Positions 43,124 to 51,926 of a stretch of 64,000 nt of DNA are shown in pieces. The position numbers and the translations under genes were made by a program. This stretch comes from Microbispora siamensis. GTDB taxonomy: Bacteria; Actinomycetota; Actinomycetes; Streptosporangiales; Streptosporangiaceae. The stretch is from positions 124,001 through 188,000 of the forward strand of contig NZ_BOOF01000002.1 in assembly GCF_016863095.1 (NCBI RefSeq). Direction: 5' to 3'. Numbering within the stretch: the stretch's first letter is position 1; every line of letters begins with the position of its first letter. The notes under the pieces are model-generated. The model made no database searches and was not told the DNA's origin. It saw only the letters and a list, made by a program, of their open reading frames with translations.

Positions 43124-44674
43124 TCATGCGTCCCTCCTGCTCGTGCGTACGACGGCCAGGACGGCGGCGAGCGCCGCGTAGCCGCAGAGCACGGCGAGCC
43201 CGGCCAGGGGCGGCAGCGGATAGTAGCCGCCCTGGGGGCTGTAGTAGCCGAGCACCTGCGCGTACTCCGGCACGCTCTGCTGCGCCGCGAACCCGGCCGC
43301 CGGAGTGAGCCGCAGCAGCCACTGCGCCACGCCCAGGGGCAGGACCGAGGCGGTCGCGAGGATGTGGGGCACCACGACGAGCCCGACGACGGCGGTGACC
43401 GCCGCGGCGCCGCGCCGCAGCAGGACGCCGCAGGCGAGGGCGAGGACCGCGACGGCCGCCGTCAGCATCGCGGCACCGGCCACGACCCGCAGTTCGGTGA
43501 GCGTGCTCACCGGGAGGACGGCGTTGCCGTTCGCCCGCAGGATGCCCGCGCCGACGGGAACGGTGACGCCGGCGGCGGCCAGGCCGGCCGCGAAGGCCAC
43601 CGCGCCGACGACCAGCGCCTTGGCCGCGACCACCCGGCCCCGCCGGGGGGCGGCCAGGAAAGTGGTGCGGATCAGGCCCCGCCGCTGTTCCGCGGTGACG
43701 AACGACACCGCCACCACGATCACCGCGATCAGCCCGGCGACCAGGCCCGTGAGCGTGCTCTCGATCCGCGTGCCTTCCGCGCTCGGCGCGATGTCGCCGA
43801 CGCCGGTGATCGTGAACGTGCCGCCGGCCTCGGCGAACCGGCCCGGATGGTGGGGTGTCCTGCCGTCGGCCTCGTACGCCACGCCGACGTCGTCGTGGCT
43901 CCACGTGCCGCCCGCCCGGCCCTCCACCCGCACCTGGTCGAAGACGGCGGTCGCCTCGGTGAACCGGACCTGGACGGACGCCCCGCCCAGGTCGCCTCTG
44001 CTCACCGTCAGGTCTCCGGGAGAGGCGACGAACATCCCGGCCTCCACCGTGGCGGGCAGCGCGGCCGGACGGGCCGTGCCGACCACGGTCCACCGCCTGC
44101 CGTCCACCGACTCGTAGCCGGTCAGGGTGCCGCCCGACCGGGTCAGCCGCAGCCAGCGCGGCGATCCCGGCGAGACGCCGCCCGGCGTGCCCGCGACGTC
44201 CCCGGTGAAGTCGTGCTGCATCCGCACGCCGTGCCGGGCGGTGACCATGACCGCGGCGTACGACGCGCCCTGGCGGACGCCGTCCTTGACCATGATTCCG
44301 GCCTTGGCCCACGGCACGACCCCGGCCACGACCCTGCGCGTCCCGGGGACGGCGTCGGGGAGCCTGATCTGCCCGGTCATGGAGTTCACCCGCACGGTGA
44401 GCGAGCCGTCGCCGTCCAGCCGGCGGTGGACGAAGAAGAAGCGGTCGCTCACCGCCTCACCGCCCGGGCCGGCCGTGAGCGTGCAGGCGGTCTCGACGCC
44501 GTTCATGCCGCAGGAGGCGTGGCTGCCCGACGCGGACAGCAGCCCCAGCGCCACGACGAGCGTCACGGCGACGGCCATGCCGGCCACCCAGCCGCGTACG
44601 GTCCTGAACTTGGTCCATTCGGCGCGCACCAGGCGCCGGAAGCCGTCGCGCCCGCCCGTCCTGTGGTCCGTCAT
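43124..44674 (-). CDS. ABC-2 type permease with a large lectin-like ectodomain
   Basis: 516 residues. The start RLVRAEWTKFRTVRG and first helix are followed by about 230 residues outside the membrane (about 55-285), then the remaining five or so helices with TAEQRRGLIRTTFLAAPRRGRVVAAK. The ectodomain has WLRLTRSGGTLTGYESVDG and RRWTVVGTARPA, the pattern of DUF1349/LamG-like beta sandwiches, an unusual insertion for an ABC-2 permease. Its ATG overlaps the end of the ATPase gene (ATGA). The ectodomain may sense or bind an extracellular ligand, perhaps a glycan or peptide. Confidence 0.85.
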   Translation of the reverse strand: MTDHRTGGRDGFRRLVRAEWTKFRTVRGWVAGMAVAVTLVVALGLLSASGSHASCGMNGVETACTLTAGPGGEAVSDRFFFVHRRLDGDGSLTVRVNSMTGQIRLPDAVPGTRRVVAGVVPWAKAGIMVKDGVRQGASYAAVMVTARHGVRMQHDFTGDVAGTPGGVSPGSPRWLRLTRSGGTLTGYESVDGRRWTVVGTARPAALPATVEAGMFVASPGDLTVSRGDLGGASVQVRFTEATAVFDQVRVEGRAGGTWSHDDVGVAYEADGRTPHHPGRFAEAGGTFTITGVGDIAPSAEGTRIESTLTGLVAGLIAVIVVAVSFVTAEQRRGLIRTTFLAAPRRGRVVAAKALVVGAVAFAAGLAAAGVTVPVGAGILRANGNAVLPVSTLTELRVVAGAAMLTAAVAVLALACGVLLRRGAAAVTAVVGLVVVPHILATASVLPLGVAQWLLRLTPAAGFAAQQSVPEYAQVLGYYSPQGGYYPLPPLAGLAVLCGYAALAAVLAVVRTSRRDA

Positions 44675-45609
44675 GAGGTCGCCGTCTCGTCTCCGGGGGC
44701 CGTGGCGCGGAACTCGACCGCGTCCCGGGTCAGCTCCATGTACGCCTCCTCCAGCGACGCGCGGTGCGCGGCCACCTCGGAGAACGGCACGTCGTTCGCG
44801 CCGAGCAGGGCGACGATCCGCTCGGCCGCCAGCCCGAAGACGGTGAGCGTGTCGCGGTCCTGGACGGCCACCCTGGCGCCGGCGCGGGCCAGCACCTCCA
44901 TCGCCTCGGGACGCGCGGTCGTGCGCAGCGTGACCCGCCCGTCGGAGGCGGCGGCGATCAGACCGGCGACGCTCGTGTCCGCCACCACCCGACCCCGGCC
45001 CGCCACCACGAGGTGGTCGGCCATGTCCTGCATCTCGCTCATCAGGTGGCTGGACACCAGCACCGCCCGTCCCTCGGCGGCCAGTGCCCGCAGCAGGCCG
45101 CGGATCCACACGATGCCCTCCGGGTCGAGGCCGTTGACCGGCTCGTCCAGCATGAGGACGGGCGGATCCCCGAGCAGCGCGGCGGCGATGCCGAGACGCT
45201 GCCGCATGCCGAGCGAGAACCCGCCCGCCCTGCGCCGTGCCACGGCCCCCAGCCCCACCTGGTCGATCACCTCGTCGACCCGCCGCGCGCCCAGCCCCTG
45301 CGAGTGGGCCAGCCACAGCAGGTGGTTGCGCGCCGTACGGGACGGCTGCAGCGCGGCGGCGTCCAGCAGGGCGCCGACCTGGCGCAGCGGAGCCCGCAGG
45401 CTCCGGTACGGCCGGCCGCCGATCAGCGCGGAGCCCTCGTCGGCCGTGTCCAGGCCGAGGATCACCCGCATCGTGGTGGACTTGCCCGCGCCGTTGGGCC
45501 CGACGAAGCCGGTGACCCGCCCCGGCAGCACGGTGAAGGACATCCCGTCCAGCGCCAGTGTGCGGCCGTAGCGCTTGCGCAACCCGATGACTTCGATGGT
45601 GGCGTGCAT
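44671..45609 (-). CDS. ABC transporter ATP-binding protein
   Basis: 312-residue ATPase for the two downstream permeases. Walker A GPNGAGKST, signature FSLGMRQRLG and Walker B VLMLDEPVNGLDPEG are intact, with SSHLMSEM at the H-loop. The C-terminal 90 residues follow the pattern of bacitracin/lantibiotic-type exporters. The group usually exports antimicrobial peptides or lipids. It faces the sensor kinase gene at 45746 across 136 bases with repeated GTGAGGGA elements, suggesting that kinase and its regulator control the transporter. Confidence 0.92.
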   Translation of the reverse strand: MHATIEVIGLRKRYGRTLALDGMSFTVLPGRVTGFVGPNGAGKSTTMRVILGLDTADEGSALIGGRPYRSLRAPLRQVGALLDAAALQPSRTARNHLLWLAHSQGLGARRVDEVIDQVGLGAVARRRAGGFSLGMRQRLGIAAALLGDPPVLMLDEPVNGLDPEGIVWIRGLLRALAAEGRAVLVSSHLMSEMQDMADHLVVAGRGRVVADTSVAGLIAAASDGRVTLRTTARPEAMEVLARAGARVAVQDRDTLTVFGLAAERIVALLGANDVPFSEVAAHRASLEEAYMELTRDAVEFRATAPGDETATS

Positions 45610-45679
45610 GCCCGGCAGGTTAGGCGGCGGCGGAAAGGCAGGGCGTCACGGCACGGAGCCATCTTCGCCGTCCCCGGCG

Positions 45680-45711
45680 TGAGGGACCTTCCATCCCTCT
45701 TGTGAGGGATG
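45680..45711. promoter_or_regulatory. Repeat cluster in a divergent promoter
   Basis: A perfect inverted repeat CATCCCTC-TTGT-GAGGGATG (45692-45711) with a further GTGAGGGA copy at 45680-45687; the second copy is 45703-45710, 23 bases apart. It lies between the ABC operon and the sensor kinase and is a candidate site for the response regulator encoded at 47413. Confidence 0.5.
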
Positions 45712-45745
45712 TCCGGAAAGGGAATGCCTGGGACAATGACCTCCC

Positions 45746-47416
45746 GTGGAGCGAGCGGACAGCCGGAGGGACATGCGGGGGCGGGCCCCGCGCACGCGGA
45801 CATCCGCACTCCGCATGCGTGGCCGGGCATATGGCCGGGCGTCCGTCCTCCGTGCGTATGGCCGGACGTCCGTCCTCCGTGCGTATGGCCGGACGTCCGT
45901 CCTCCGTGCGTATGGTTGGACGTCCGTCCTCCGTGCCTCGCACGCGCCCGTCGTGCTGGGCGTGCTCGCGGCCCTGCTCGCGCTGGCCGAGTCGGTCGCG
46001 CACGCCCGCGGCGCGACGCCGTTGCCCGCGTTCGGGCACGGCGCGATGCCGCCGCCAGTGTTCGGGCACGGCGTGACCGTGCCGGTGGGCACGGCCGCGG
46101 GCTCGACGATCACACCGCCCGCCGGTCCGGGCGCCGATCCCGCCGGGGCCTCGCTGCGTCTGGTCGCGTTCGCCCTGCTCGGCCTGGCCACCACGCTGCC
46201 GGCCGTGTTCCTGCCGGCCCAGCCGGCCGCCGCCGTGGTCGTCTGCGCGGCGGGCCTGCTGTCGCTCACGGCCTTCCGGACGCTCACCGTGGCGGGCGCG
46301 GCCGTCGTGGTGGTCTGCGTCTACCGGCTCGGTCGTACCGGAGCGCGGTGGCTCGGCCTCTCACTCGCCGCACCGTACGTCGTGGCGGCGCTGCTCGGCC
46401 TGCCCGCCTGGCCGCTGCCCCGCGGCATGGAGACGCTCGTCCCGGTCGAGGGTGAGACGCGCGTCCTCGTCCTGCTGCTGGCCTGCACCGCCCCGGCGGC
46501 GGCCCTGGCCGGAGTCGCCCGGCGGGCCGCGGGCGAGGCCGCGGACAACCTGGCCGCCCGGCAGGTCATCGCCGGCGCCCTGCTGGAGCACACCGCGCGC
46601 GGCGAGCGGGCACGCATCGCCCGGGAACTGCACGACGTGGTCGCCCACCACATCTCCATGGTCGCCGTGCAGGCGGAGACGGCCCGTGTCGCCGTGCCGG
46701 GCATGCCGTCCGCGGGGGCGGAGCGGTTGCGGGCGATCGGCGACACCGCCCGTGCGGCGCTGACCGAGATGCGGCGCCTGCTCGGCGTGCTGCGCGAGGA
46801 CGCCCGGGAACGGGCGGCGGACCTGCGCCCGCAGCCCGGCATCCGGCTGGCCGAGCTGAACGCGCTGCTCGACGAGGCGCGCGACGCCGCGGGAACGGCC
46901 GTCCGGCTCGTTCTCAGCGGTTCCCCTGCCGTGCTCGACCCCGGGGTCGAACTCGCCGCCTATCGCATCGTCCAGGAGGCGCTCACCAACGCCCGGCGGC
47001 ACGCGCCGGGCGCCGCCGTCGACGTGGAGCTGCGCTACACCCGCGACGCGCTGCGGCTGCGCGTACGGGACAACGGCCCCGGCATCCCGCTCTCCCCCGG
47101 CGCCACGACCGGCACCGGCGTACCGGGAGGTGGAGGCGTGTCCGGCGGTGGCGGCACATGGGGAGGCGCGGGCATGTCCGGGGGCGCGGCCGGTCACGGA
47201 CTGGCCGGGATGCGGGAGCGGGCCGCCGCCGTCGGCGGCGACCTGCGCATCGGCTCCGCGCCCGGCGGCGGATTCGTCGTGGAGGCGCGGCTCCCCCGCC
47301 TCCCGGGTGCCGATGATTCCCGGGCTTCCGGCACCCCTGATGGCCCTCCCCGCCACAGTCCTCCCCACCACTGGGGTCCTGCCGCACCCGCCGACCCCGT
47401 GGGAGGGCACCTGTGA
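45746..47416 (+). CDS. Sensor histidine kinase with N-terminal peptide repeats
   Basis: 556-residue NarL-type kinase. An Arg-rich N-terminus contains four 9-residue repeats (AYGRTSVLR type, about 29-64), encoded by a 27-bp DNA repeat. Some six transmembrane helices follow, then HisKA_3 with phospho-acceptor H296 in IARELHDVVAHH and an HATPase domain (EALTNARRHA, DNGPGI). Between the two glycine boxes, DNGPGI and GHGLAGMRER, is an insertion of about 35 Gly/Ser/Thr-rich residues in the ATP-lid region. GTG 45746 is the likely start. The TGA overlaps the regulator start. Confidence 0.88.
   Translation: MERADSRRDMRGRAPRTRTSALRMRGRAYGRASVLRAYGRTSVLRAYGRTSVLRAYGWTSVLRASHAPVVLGVLAALLALAESVAHARGATPLPAFGHGAMPPPVFGHGVTVPVGTAAGSTITPPAGPGADPAGASLRLVAFALLGLATTLPAVFLPAQPAAAVVVCAAGLLSLTAFRTLTVAGAAVVVVCVYRLGRTGARWLGLSLAAPYVVAALLGLPAWPLPRGMETLVPVEGETRVLVLLLACTAPAAALAGVARRAAGEAADNLAARQVIAGALLEHTARGERARIARELHDVVAHHISMVAVQAETARVAVPGMPSAGAERLRAIGDTARAALTEMRRLLGVLREDARERAADLRPQPGIRLAELNALLDEARDAAGTAVRLVLSGSPAVLDPGVELAAYRIVQEALTNARRHAPGAAVDVELRYTRDALRLRVRDNGPGIPLSPGATTGTGVPGGGGVSGGGGTWGGAGMSGGAAGHGLAGMRERAAAVGGDLRIGSAPGGGFVVEARLPRLPGADDSRASGTPDGPPRHSPPHHWGPAAPADPVGGHL
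45830..45937 (+). repeat. Four tandem copies of a 27-bp repeat
   Basis: Units begin TATGGCCGG at 45830, 45857, 45884 and 45911. Copies 2 and 3 are identical; copy 1 differs by one base and copy 4 by three. The unit is nine codons, so copy-number change would keep the kinase frame. Confidence 0.95.
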
Positions 47417-48132
47417 CCGGCGCCGCGCCGATCCGCGTCGTCGTCGCCGACGACCATCTGGTCGTCCGCACCGGCTTCGCCGAACTGCTGGGCAGCCAGC
47501 CGGATTTCTCCGTCGTCGCGACCGCGGCCGACGGAGCGCAGGCCGTCGGGGTGTGCCGGGAACTGCGCCCCGACGTCGTCGTCATGGACATCCGCATGCC
47601 GGTCATGGACGGCATCGAGGCCACCCGGCGGCTCGCCGGCTCAGGAACACGGGTCCTCATCCTGACGACCTTCGACCTGGACGAGTACGTCTACGACGCG
47701 CTGCGCGCCGGGGCCGGCGGCTTCCTGCTCAAGGACGTCACCGCCGAGCGCCTCTTCGACGCGGTCCGCGTCGTGGCGGCGGGCGATGCGCTGCTGGCTC
47801 CCGCGATCACCCGCCGCCTCATCGGCGAGTTCGCCCGGCTGCGGCCGATGCCCGAGCCCGCCGTCCCGGCCGCGCTCACTCCACGCGAGACGCAGGTGCT
47901 GCGGCTGATGGCCGAGGGGCTGTCCAACTCGGAGATAGCCGCCCGGTTGACCGTCACCGAGGAGACGGTCAAGACCCACGTGAGCCGGGTGCTGGGCAAG
48001 CTCGGGCTGCGCGACCGGACCCAGGCCGTCGTCATGGCGTACGAGACCGGGCTGGTCGTGCCCCGCTCCACGGGTTCTCCGGGACGACAGGGCCCCGGGC
48101 CCCAGGGACCGAGCTTGGCTGACCCCGCCTGA
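47413..48132 (+). CDS. NarL/FixJ-family response regulator
   Basis: 239-residue regulator with receiver (acidic pair in VVVADDHL, phospho-acceptor D59 in VVVMDIRMP, T in ILTTFD, K in GGFLLKDV) and LuxR-type HTH (LTPRETQVLRLMAEGLSNSEIA, TVTEETVKTHVSRVLGKLG). Its GTG start overlaps the kinase stop as GTGA, so they are coupled. A Gly/Pro-rich 20-residue tail follows the HTH. The divergent ABC operon is the likely target. Confidence 0.94.
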   Translation: MTGAAPIRVVVADDHLVVRTGFAELLGSQPDFSVVATAADGAQAVGVCRELRPDVVVMDIRMPVMDGIEATRRLAGSGTRVLILTTFDLDEYVYDALRAGAGGFLLKDVTAERLFDAVRVVAAGDALLAPAITRRLIGEFARLRPMPEPAVPAALTPRETQVLRLMAEGLSNSEIAARLTVTEETVKTHVSRVLGKLGLRDRTQAVVMAYETGLVVPRSTGSPGRQGPGPQGPSLADPA

Positions 48133-48257
48133 CTGGTCCCGCTGACCTGGCCCCGCCTGACTTGGCCGCGTCTGAGCCGGCCGTCCCGTCCTCAGCGGGA
48201 TCGATGGAAATTGGGCCTTGCCCGTGTCGCGCCGCGGAACTACGCTCCGGCTAATTC

Positions 48258-48274
48258 TTAGGAAACTTTCCTAA
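48258..48274. promoter_or_regulatory. 17-bp palindrome before the chitinase gene
   Basis: TTAGGAAACTTTCCTAA, two 8-base arms around a single C, ends 17 bases before the chitinase ATG. It is AT-rich against its surroundings and placed where a repressor would block transcription or initiation. Confidence 0.55.
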
Positions 48275-48291
48275 CGATTAATGGAGGCCGG

Positions 48292-50847
48292 ATGCGCCGA
48301 ACAGCCGTTTTCCTTGTGACACTCCTGCTGATGTCCGCTCTCGCCGTACCGGCTCGGGCCGCCACCGGCCTCACCGCCGTCTTCACGCTCACCGGCACCC
48401 AGGGCAAGTTCGTCGTCACCAACTCCGGCTCCACGGCCGTCACCGGCTGGTCGATCCAGTTCGACCTGCCGGCCGGCGTCACGGCGAGCAACCCGCAGAA
48501 CGCGACCATCAGCCAGAGCGGGACGAAGGTCAGGCTCACCCCCGCCTACTACATCAACACGATCCGGGCGGGCGGCACGACCGAACCGTACAGCCCCTCC
48601 TTCACGCTGAGCGCCGCCGCCCAGCCGGCCAACTGCACGATCAACGGCGCCAACTGCGACGGGACCGGCGACCCGCCTCCCCCGCCCGCGCCGCTGACCG
48701 CGACCTTCACCGGCAGCGGGACGCAGGGGAAGTTCGTGGTGAACAACAACTCCGACACGGCGTTGAACGGCTGGTCGATCGTGTTCGAGCTGCCGGCCGG
48801 GGTGACCGCGAGCAATGCCCAGAACGGCACGCTGAACCAGAGCGGGCGGCAGGTCACCCTCACCCCGGCCTTCTACAACACCACCATCGCGGCGCACGGG
48901 TCGACGGAGCCGTACAGCCCCTCCTTCACGCTCAGCGCGGCGGCCGAGCCGGCGAGCTGCCGGGTCAACGACGTCAGGTGCGACGGCTCGGCCGACACTC
49001 CGCCGGGTGCGCCGTCGAACCTGCGCGCCACCGCCAAGACCACCAAGACGGCGATGCTGGCCTGGGACGCCGCGACCCCCGGCAGCCTGCCCGTCACCAC
49101 CTATGAGGTGTACAACGGCTCGGCGCTCGCGGCCACGGTGACCGGGACGAGCGCCACGATCACCGGGCTGACGCCGAAGACCACGTACACGTTCACGGTC
49201 AAGGCCAAGGACCGCAAGGGCAACCCGTCACCGGCGAGCGGCGCCCTCACGGTCACGACCAACGACCCCGCCGACGACACCCAGCCGCCCACGGTTCCGG
49301 CCGGTCTGCGCAGCACCGCCAAGGACGCCACCAGCGTCTCGCTCGCCTGGACGGCCTCCACCGACAACAAGGGCGTGGCGGCCTACGACGTGTACACCGG
49401 GAACGACCTGGCGACCACGGTGACCAGCACCACGGCCAAGGTCACGGGCCTGTCGCCGTCCACCGAGTACACCTTCATGGTGCGGGCACGCGACCTGTAC
49501 GACAACGTGTCGGCCGCGAGCGATCCGGTGAAGGTGAGCACGGCCGACATCGTCGGGAACGGCTACGCCCGGGTCGGCTACTTCGTCCAGTGGGGCATCT
49601 ACGGCAGGCAGTATTTCGTGCGCAACCTCGAAACGACCGGCGCGGCGGCGAAGCTGACCCACCTCAACTACGCCTTCGCCAACATCGACCCGGTCAACCT
49701 GACCTGCCTCAACGGCGTGACCAAGGGAACCACGTCCAACCCGCAGGACCCGAGCCAGGGCGACGGCGCGGGTGACGCGGACGCCGACTACGGGCGGCCG
49801 ATGAGCGCCGCGCAGTCGGTCGACGGCGTCGGCGACACCGGCTGGGAGAATCTGCGCGGCAACTACAACCAGCTGCGCAAGCTCAAGGCGAAGCACCCGG
49901 ACCTCAAGGTGCTCATCTCGATCGGCGGCTGGACGTACTCGAAGTACTTCTCCGACGTCGCGGCCACCGACGCGTCGCGCAAGAAGTTCGTCAGCTCCTG
50001 CATCGACATGTACATCAAGGGCAACCTGCCCGTCTACAACAGCGCGGGCGGCCCGGGCAGCGCCGCCGGGATCTTCGACGGCATCGACCTCGACTGGGAG
50101 TGGCCCGGCGCCGAAGGCCACGCCGGCAACCACGTCAGCCCGAACGACAAGGCGAACAACACCGCGCTGATCGCCGAGTTCCGCCGGCAGCTCGACGCGC
50201 TGGGAGCCACGACGGGCAAGTACTACCTGCTCAGCGCGTTCACCCCGGCCGACCCGGCGAAGATCGCCTCCGGCTGGGACCTGCCCCAGGTGGCCAAGTA
50301 TCTCGACGTGTTCAACATCCAGGGCTACGACTTCCACGGCTCGGGCAGCGACAACTCGTGGGAGCCGAACCGGACCGGGCACCAGGGCAACCTCTACACC
50401 GACGTCGACGACCCCTACTCGTTCCACTTCAGCGTGGAGAACGCGGTGAACGCCTACCTGCAGGCGGGGGTGAACCCGCGCAAGCTCACGATCGGCCTGG
50501 CGTTCTACGGACGCGGCTGGCAGGGCGTGACCGACGGCGGGAAGGGCGGCGAGTGGCAGCAGGCCAACGGCGCGGCGCCCGGCCAGTTCCAGGAGGAGGC
50601 CGGCACCCGGGGCTACTCCAACCTGGTGGCGAGCGTGCCGAACTGCACGGTCAGCCATGACGAGCAGGCGGTCGCGACCTCCTGCTACACGGGCAACGGC
50701 GGCCAGTGGTGGAGCTTCGACGACGCCTGGTCGATCGGGCGCAAGGCGGCCTGGCTGCGGAGCAAGGGCCTGCTCGGGGCGATGATCTGGGAGATGTCCG
50801 GCGACACCGGCACCCTGATGGGCGCGCTCGACGCGGGCCTGAAATGA
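48292..50847 (+). CDS. Secreted modular GH18 chitinase
   Basis: 851-residue secreted enzyme that should hydrolyse chitin with substrate assistance. Signal peptide RRTAVFLVTLLLMSALAVPA. Two related carbohydrate-binding modules of CBM2-like type (about 25-122 and 132-233; the second repeats GKFVV..GWSI..LPAGVTASN..N), two fibronectin type III domains (about 240-325 and 332-417), and a GH18 barrel (about 425-851). The barrel has SIGGWTYS and DGIDLDWEW with catalytic E603. ATG 48292 follows GGAGG. Upstream is a 17-bp palindrome, downstream a 14-bp hairpin. Confidence 0.95.
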   Translation: MRRTAVFLVTLLLMSALAVPARAATGLTAVFTLTGTQGKFVVTNSGSTAVTGWSIQFDLPAGVTASNPQNATISQSGTKVRLTPAYYINTIRAGGTTEPYSPSFTLSAAAQPANCTINGANCDGTGDPPPPPAPLTATFTGSGTQGKFVVNNNSDTALNGWSIVFELPAGVTASNAQNGTLNQSGRQVTLTPAFYNTTIAAHGSTEPYSPSFTLSAAAEPASCRVNDVRCDGSADTPPGAPSNLRATAKTTKTAMLAWDAATPGSLPVTTYEVYNGSALAATVTGTSATITGLTPKTTYTFTVKAKDRKGNPSPASGALTVTTNDPADDTQPPTVPAGLRSTAKDATSVSLAWTASTDNKGVAAYDVYTGNDLATTVTSTTAKVTGLSPSTEYTFMVRARDLYDNVSAASDPVKVSTADIVGNGYARVGYFVQWGIYGRQYFVRNLETTGAAAKLTHLNYAFANIDPVNLTCLNGVTKGTTSNPQDPSQGDGAGDADADYGRPMSAAQSVDGVGDTGWENLRGNYNQLRKLKAKHPDLKVLISIGGWTYSKYFSDVAATDASRKKFVSSCIDMYIKGNLPVYNSAGGPGSAAGIFDGIDLDWEWPGAEGHAGNHVSPNDKANNTALIAEFRRQLDALGATTGKYYLLSAFTPADPAKIASGWDLPQVAKYLDVFNIQGYDFHGSGSDNSWEPNRTGHQGNLYTDVDDPYSFHFSVENAVNAYLQAGVNPRKLTIGLAFYGRGWQGVTDGGKGGEWQQANGAAPGQFQEEAGTRGYSNLVASVPNCTVSHDEQAVATSCYTGNGGQWWSFDDAWSIGRKAAWLRSKGLLGAMIWEMSGDTGTLMGALDAGLK

Positions 50848-50852
50848 GAACG

Positions 50853-50892
50853 CCGTGACCGGTGCCGGGCAGGCGTCCGGCACCGGTCACGG
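50853..50892 (+). terminator. Hairpin terminator after the chitinase
   Basis: CCGTGACCGGTGCC (50853-50866) pairs perfectly with 50879-50892, 12-base loop, starting six bases after the stop. The remaining 240 bases to the TetR gene show nothing recognisable. Confidence 0.85.
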
Positions 50893-51135
50893 GGTCGATG
50901 GGGACGGGGTCATCGGGTGCGGCCTCGCCGGCAGACGGCCGCCCGCCCTCTCCTCCGTTCCCGCCAGTGGTACCCGGCTCCCTCCAGAACGCCCAGCACG
51001 GTACGCCGCTCCGGGCGCAGCCCGACCGCAGGGCTCCCGCGAGGAGCCCGCGGTCACGACGGCGTCGGAGGTGAAGGGCCGTATCACGGCCTGGGCGTGG
51101 AGAGCCGGGTCACAGCTCGGGGGTGGAGGGACGGG

Positions 51136-51759
51136 TCACGGCTCGGAGGGGCGGGGGCGGAAGCCCTTGAGCGCCTCATCGACGATCCGCTCGGGAAGGC
51201 CGGCATGGGAGTCGCCGGGGTGCGACCACTTCGTGAGCCAGATCACCGCCCCGCTGAGGAGCGCGAGCGCCATGTCGATGTCGAGGTCCGCGCGCAGTTC
51301 CCCGGTCTCCATGCCCCGCCGCAGGACCGCTGCGACCACCGCCCTGCGCGGCTCCACGGCCAGCTCGCGGAACCGCTCCGCCAGGCGGGGATGCCGCTCG
51401 GAGTCGCTCATGGCGATGTTCATGATGCAACGGGTGCGGTGGTGGAGGGCCTCCTCCTGGATCACCCGGAGGTAGGTCACCAGGTCGTCCCGCACGGTTC
51501 CGCCCTGTGGCAGCGGGATCGGCGGCTTGAGCGTCGCCAGGGCGTCCACCACCAGGTCTTCCTTGTTGGACCACCTGCGGTAGATCGTGGTCTTCCCGAC
51601 ACCGGCGCGGCTGGCGATCGACTCGATGGACAGCTCCGACACCCCGATGCCCTCACCGAGCAGTTCGAGAGTGGCCTCGATGATCGACCGTTCCGCCTTC
51701 TCGCTGCGCGGGCGGCCCGCCGGGCGGGCCACCCCCTCAGCCGTCTGCTGCGTCTTCAT
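51136..51759 (-). CDS. TetR-family regulator
   Basis: 207-residue TetR regulator: N-terminal HTH IIEATLELLGEG, ELSIESIASRAGVGKTTIYRRW and NKEDLVVDALAT, then an all-helical ligand domain. ATG 51759 gives a normal N-terminus (MKTQQTAEGVARPAGRPRSEKAERS); in-frame codons upstream read into the TnpB element. It lies downstream of the DHA2 MFS gene on the same strand with the TnpB element between. It probably represses that exporter; an inverted repeat before the MFS gene is a candidate operator. Confidence 0.92.
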   Translation of the reverse strand: MKTQQTAEGVARPAGRPRSEKAERSIIEATLELLGEGIGVSELSIESIASRAGVGKTTIYRRWSNKEDLVVDALATLKPPIPLPQGGTVRDDLVTYLRVIQEEALHHRTRCIMNIAMSDSERHPRLAERFRELAVEPRRAVVAAVLRRGMETGELRADLDIDMALALLSGAVIWLTKWSHPGDSHAGLPERIVDEALKGFRPRPSEP

Positions 51760-51788
51760 GACGAGTTCACCGCAACCTCCGGAGGAAG

Positions 51789-51808
51789 CCCGGTCCTTCA
51801 GGGCCGGG
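51789..51808 (+). repeat. Left-end hairpin of the TnpB element
   Basis: CCCGGTCC-TTCA-GGGCCGGG, eight pairs including one T-G wobble around a TTCA loop. Confidence 0.65.
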
Positions 51809-51926
51809 AGGAAGCCGGACCACGTCAGGGGTGGCCCGGCGAAGCCGGGACAGCCCAAAGCCCGAAGCGCTCACGACCTTGCTCCTTTCGCCGACCAAGC
51901 GAACAAAGTGACAGTAAAATCCGAAC

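Noticed and set aside
42328-45609. Antibiotic biosynthesis cluster around the ABC operon
   Set aside because: No biosynthetic enzymes, carrier proteins or precursor peptides are seen nearby; only transporter and two-component genes.
45830-45937. 27-bp repeats as a CRISPR array
   Set aside because: Units are directly adjacent without spacers and stay in frame within a kinase gene.
51760-51858. N-terminal extension of the TetR protein
   Set aside because: The in-frame codons upstream of ATG 51759 read through the left-end hairpin of the TnpB element and do not resemble a TetR N-terminus.
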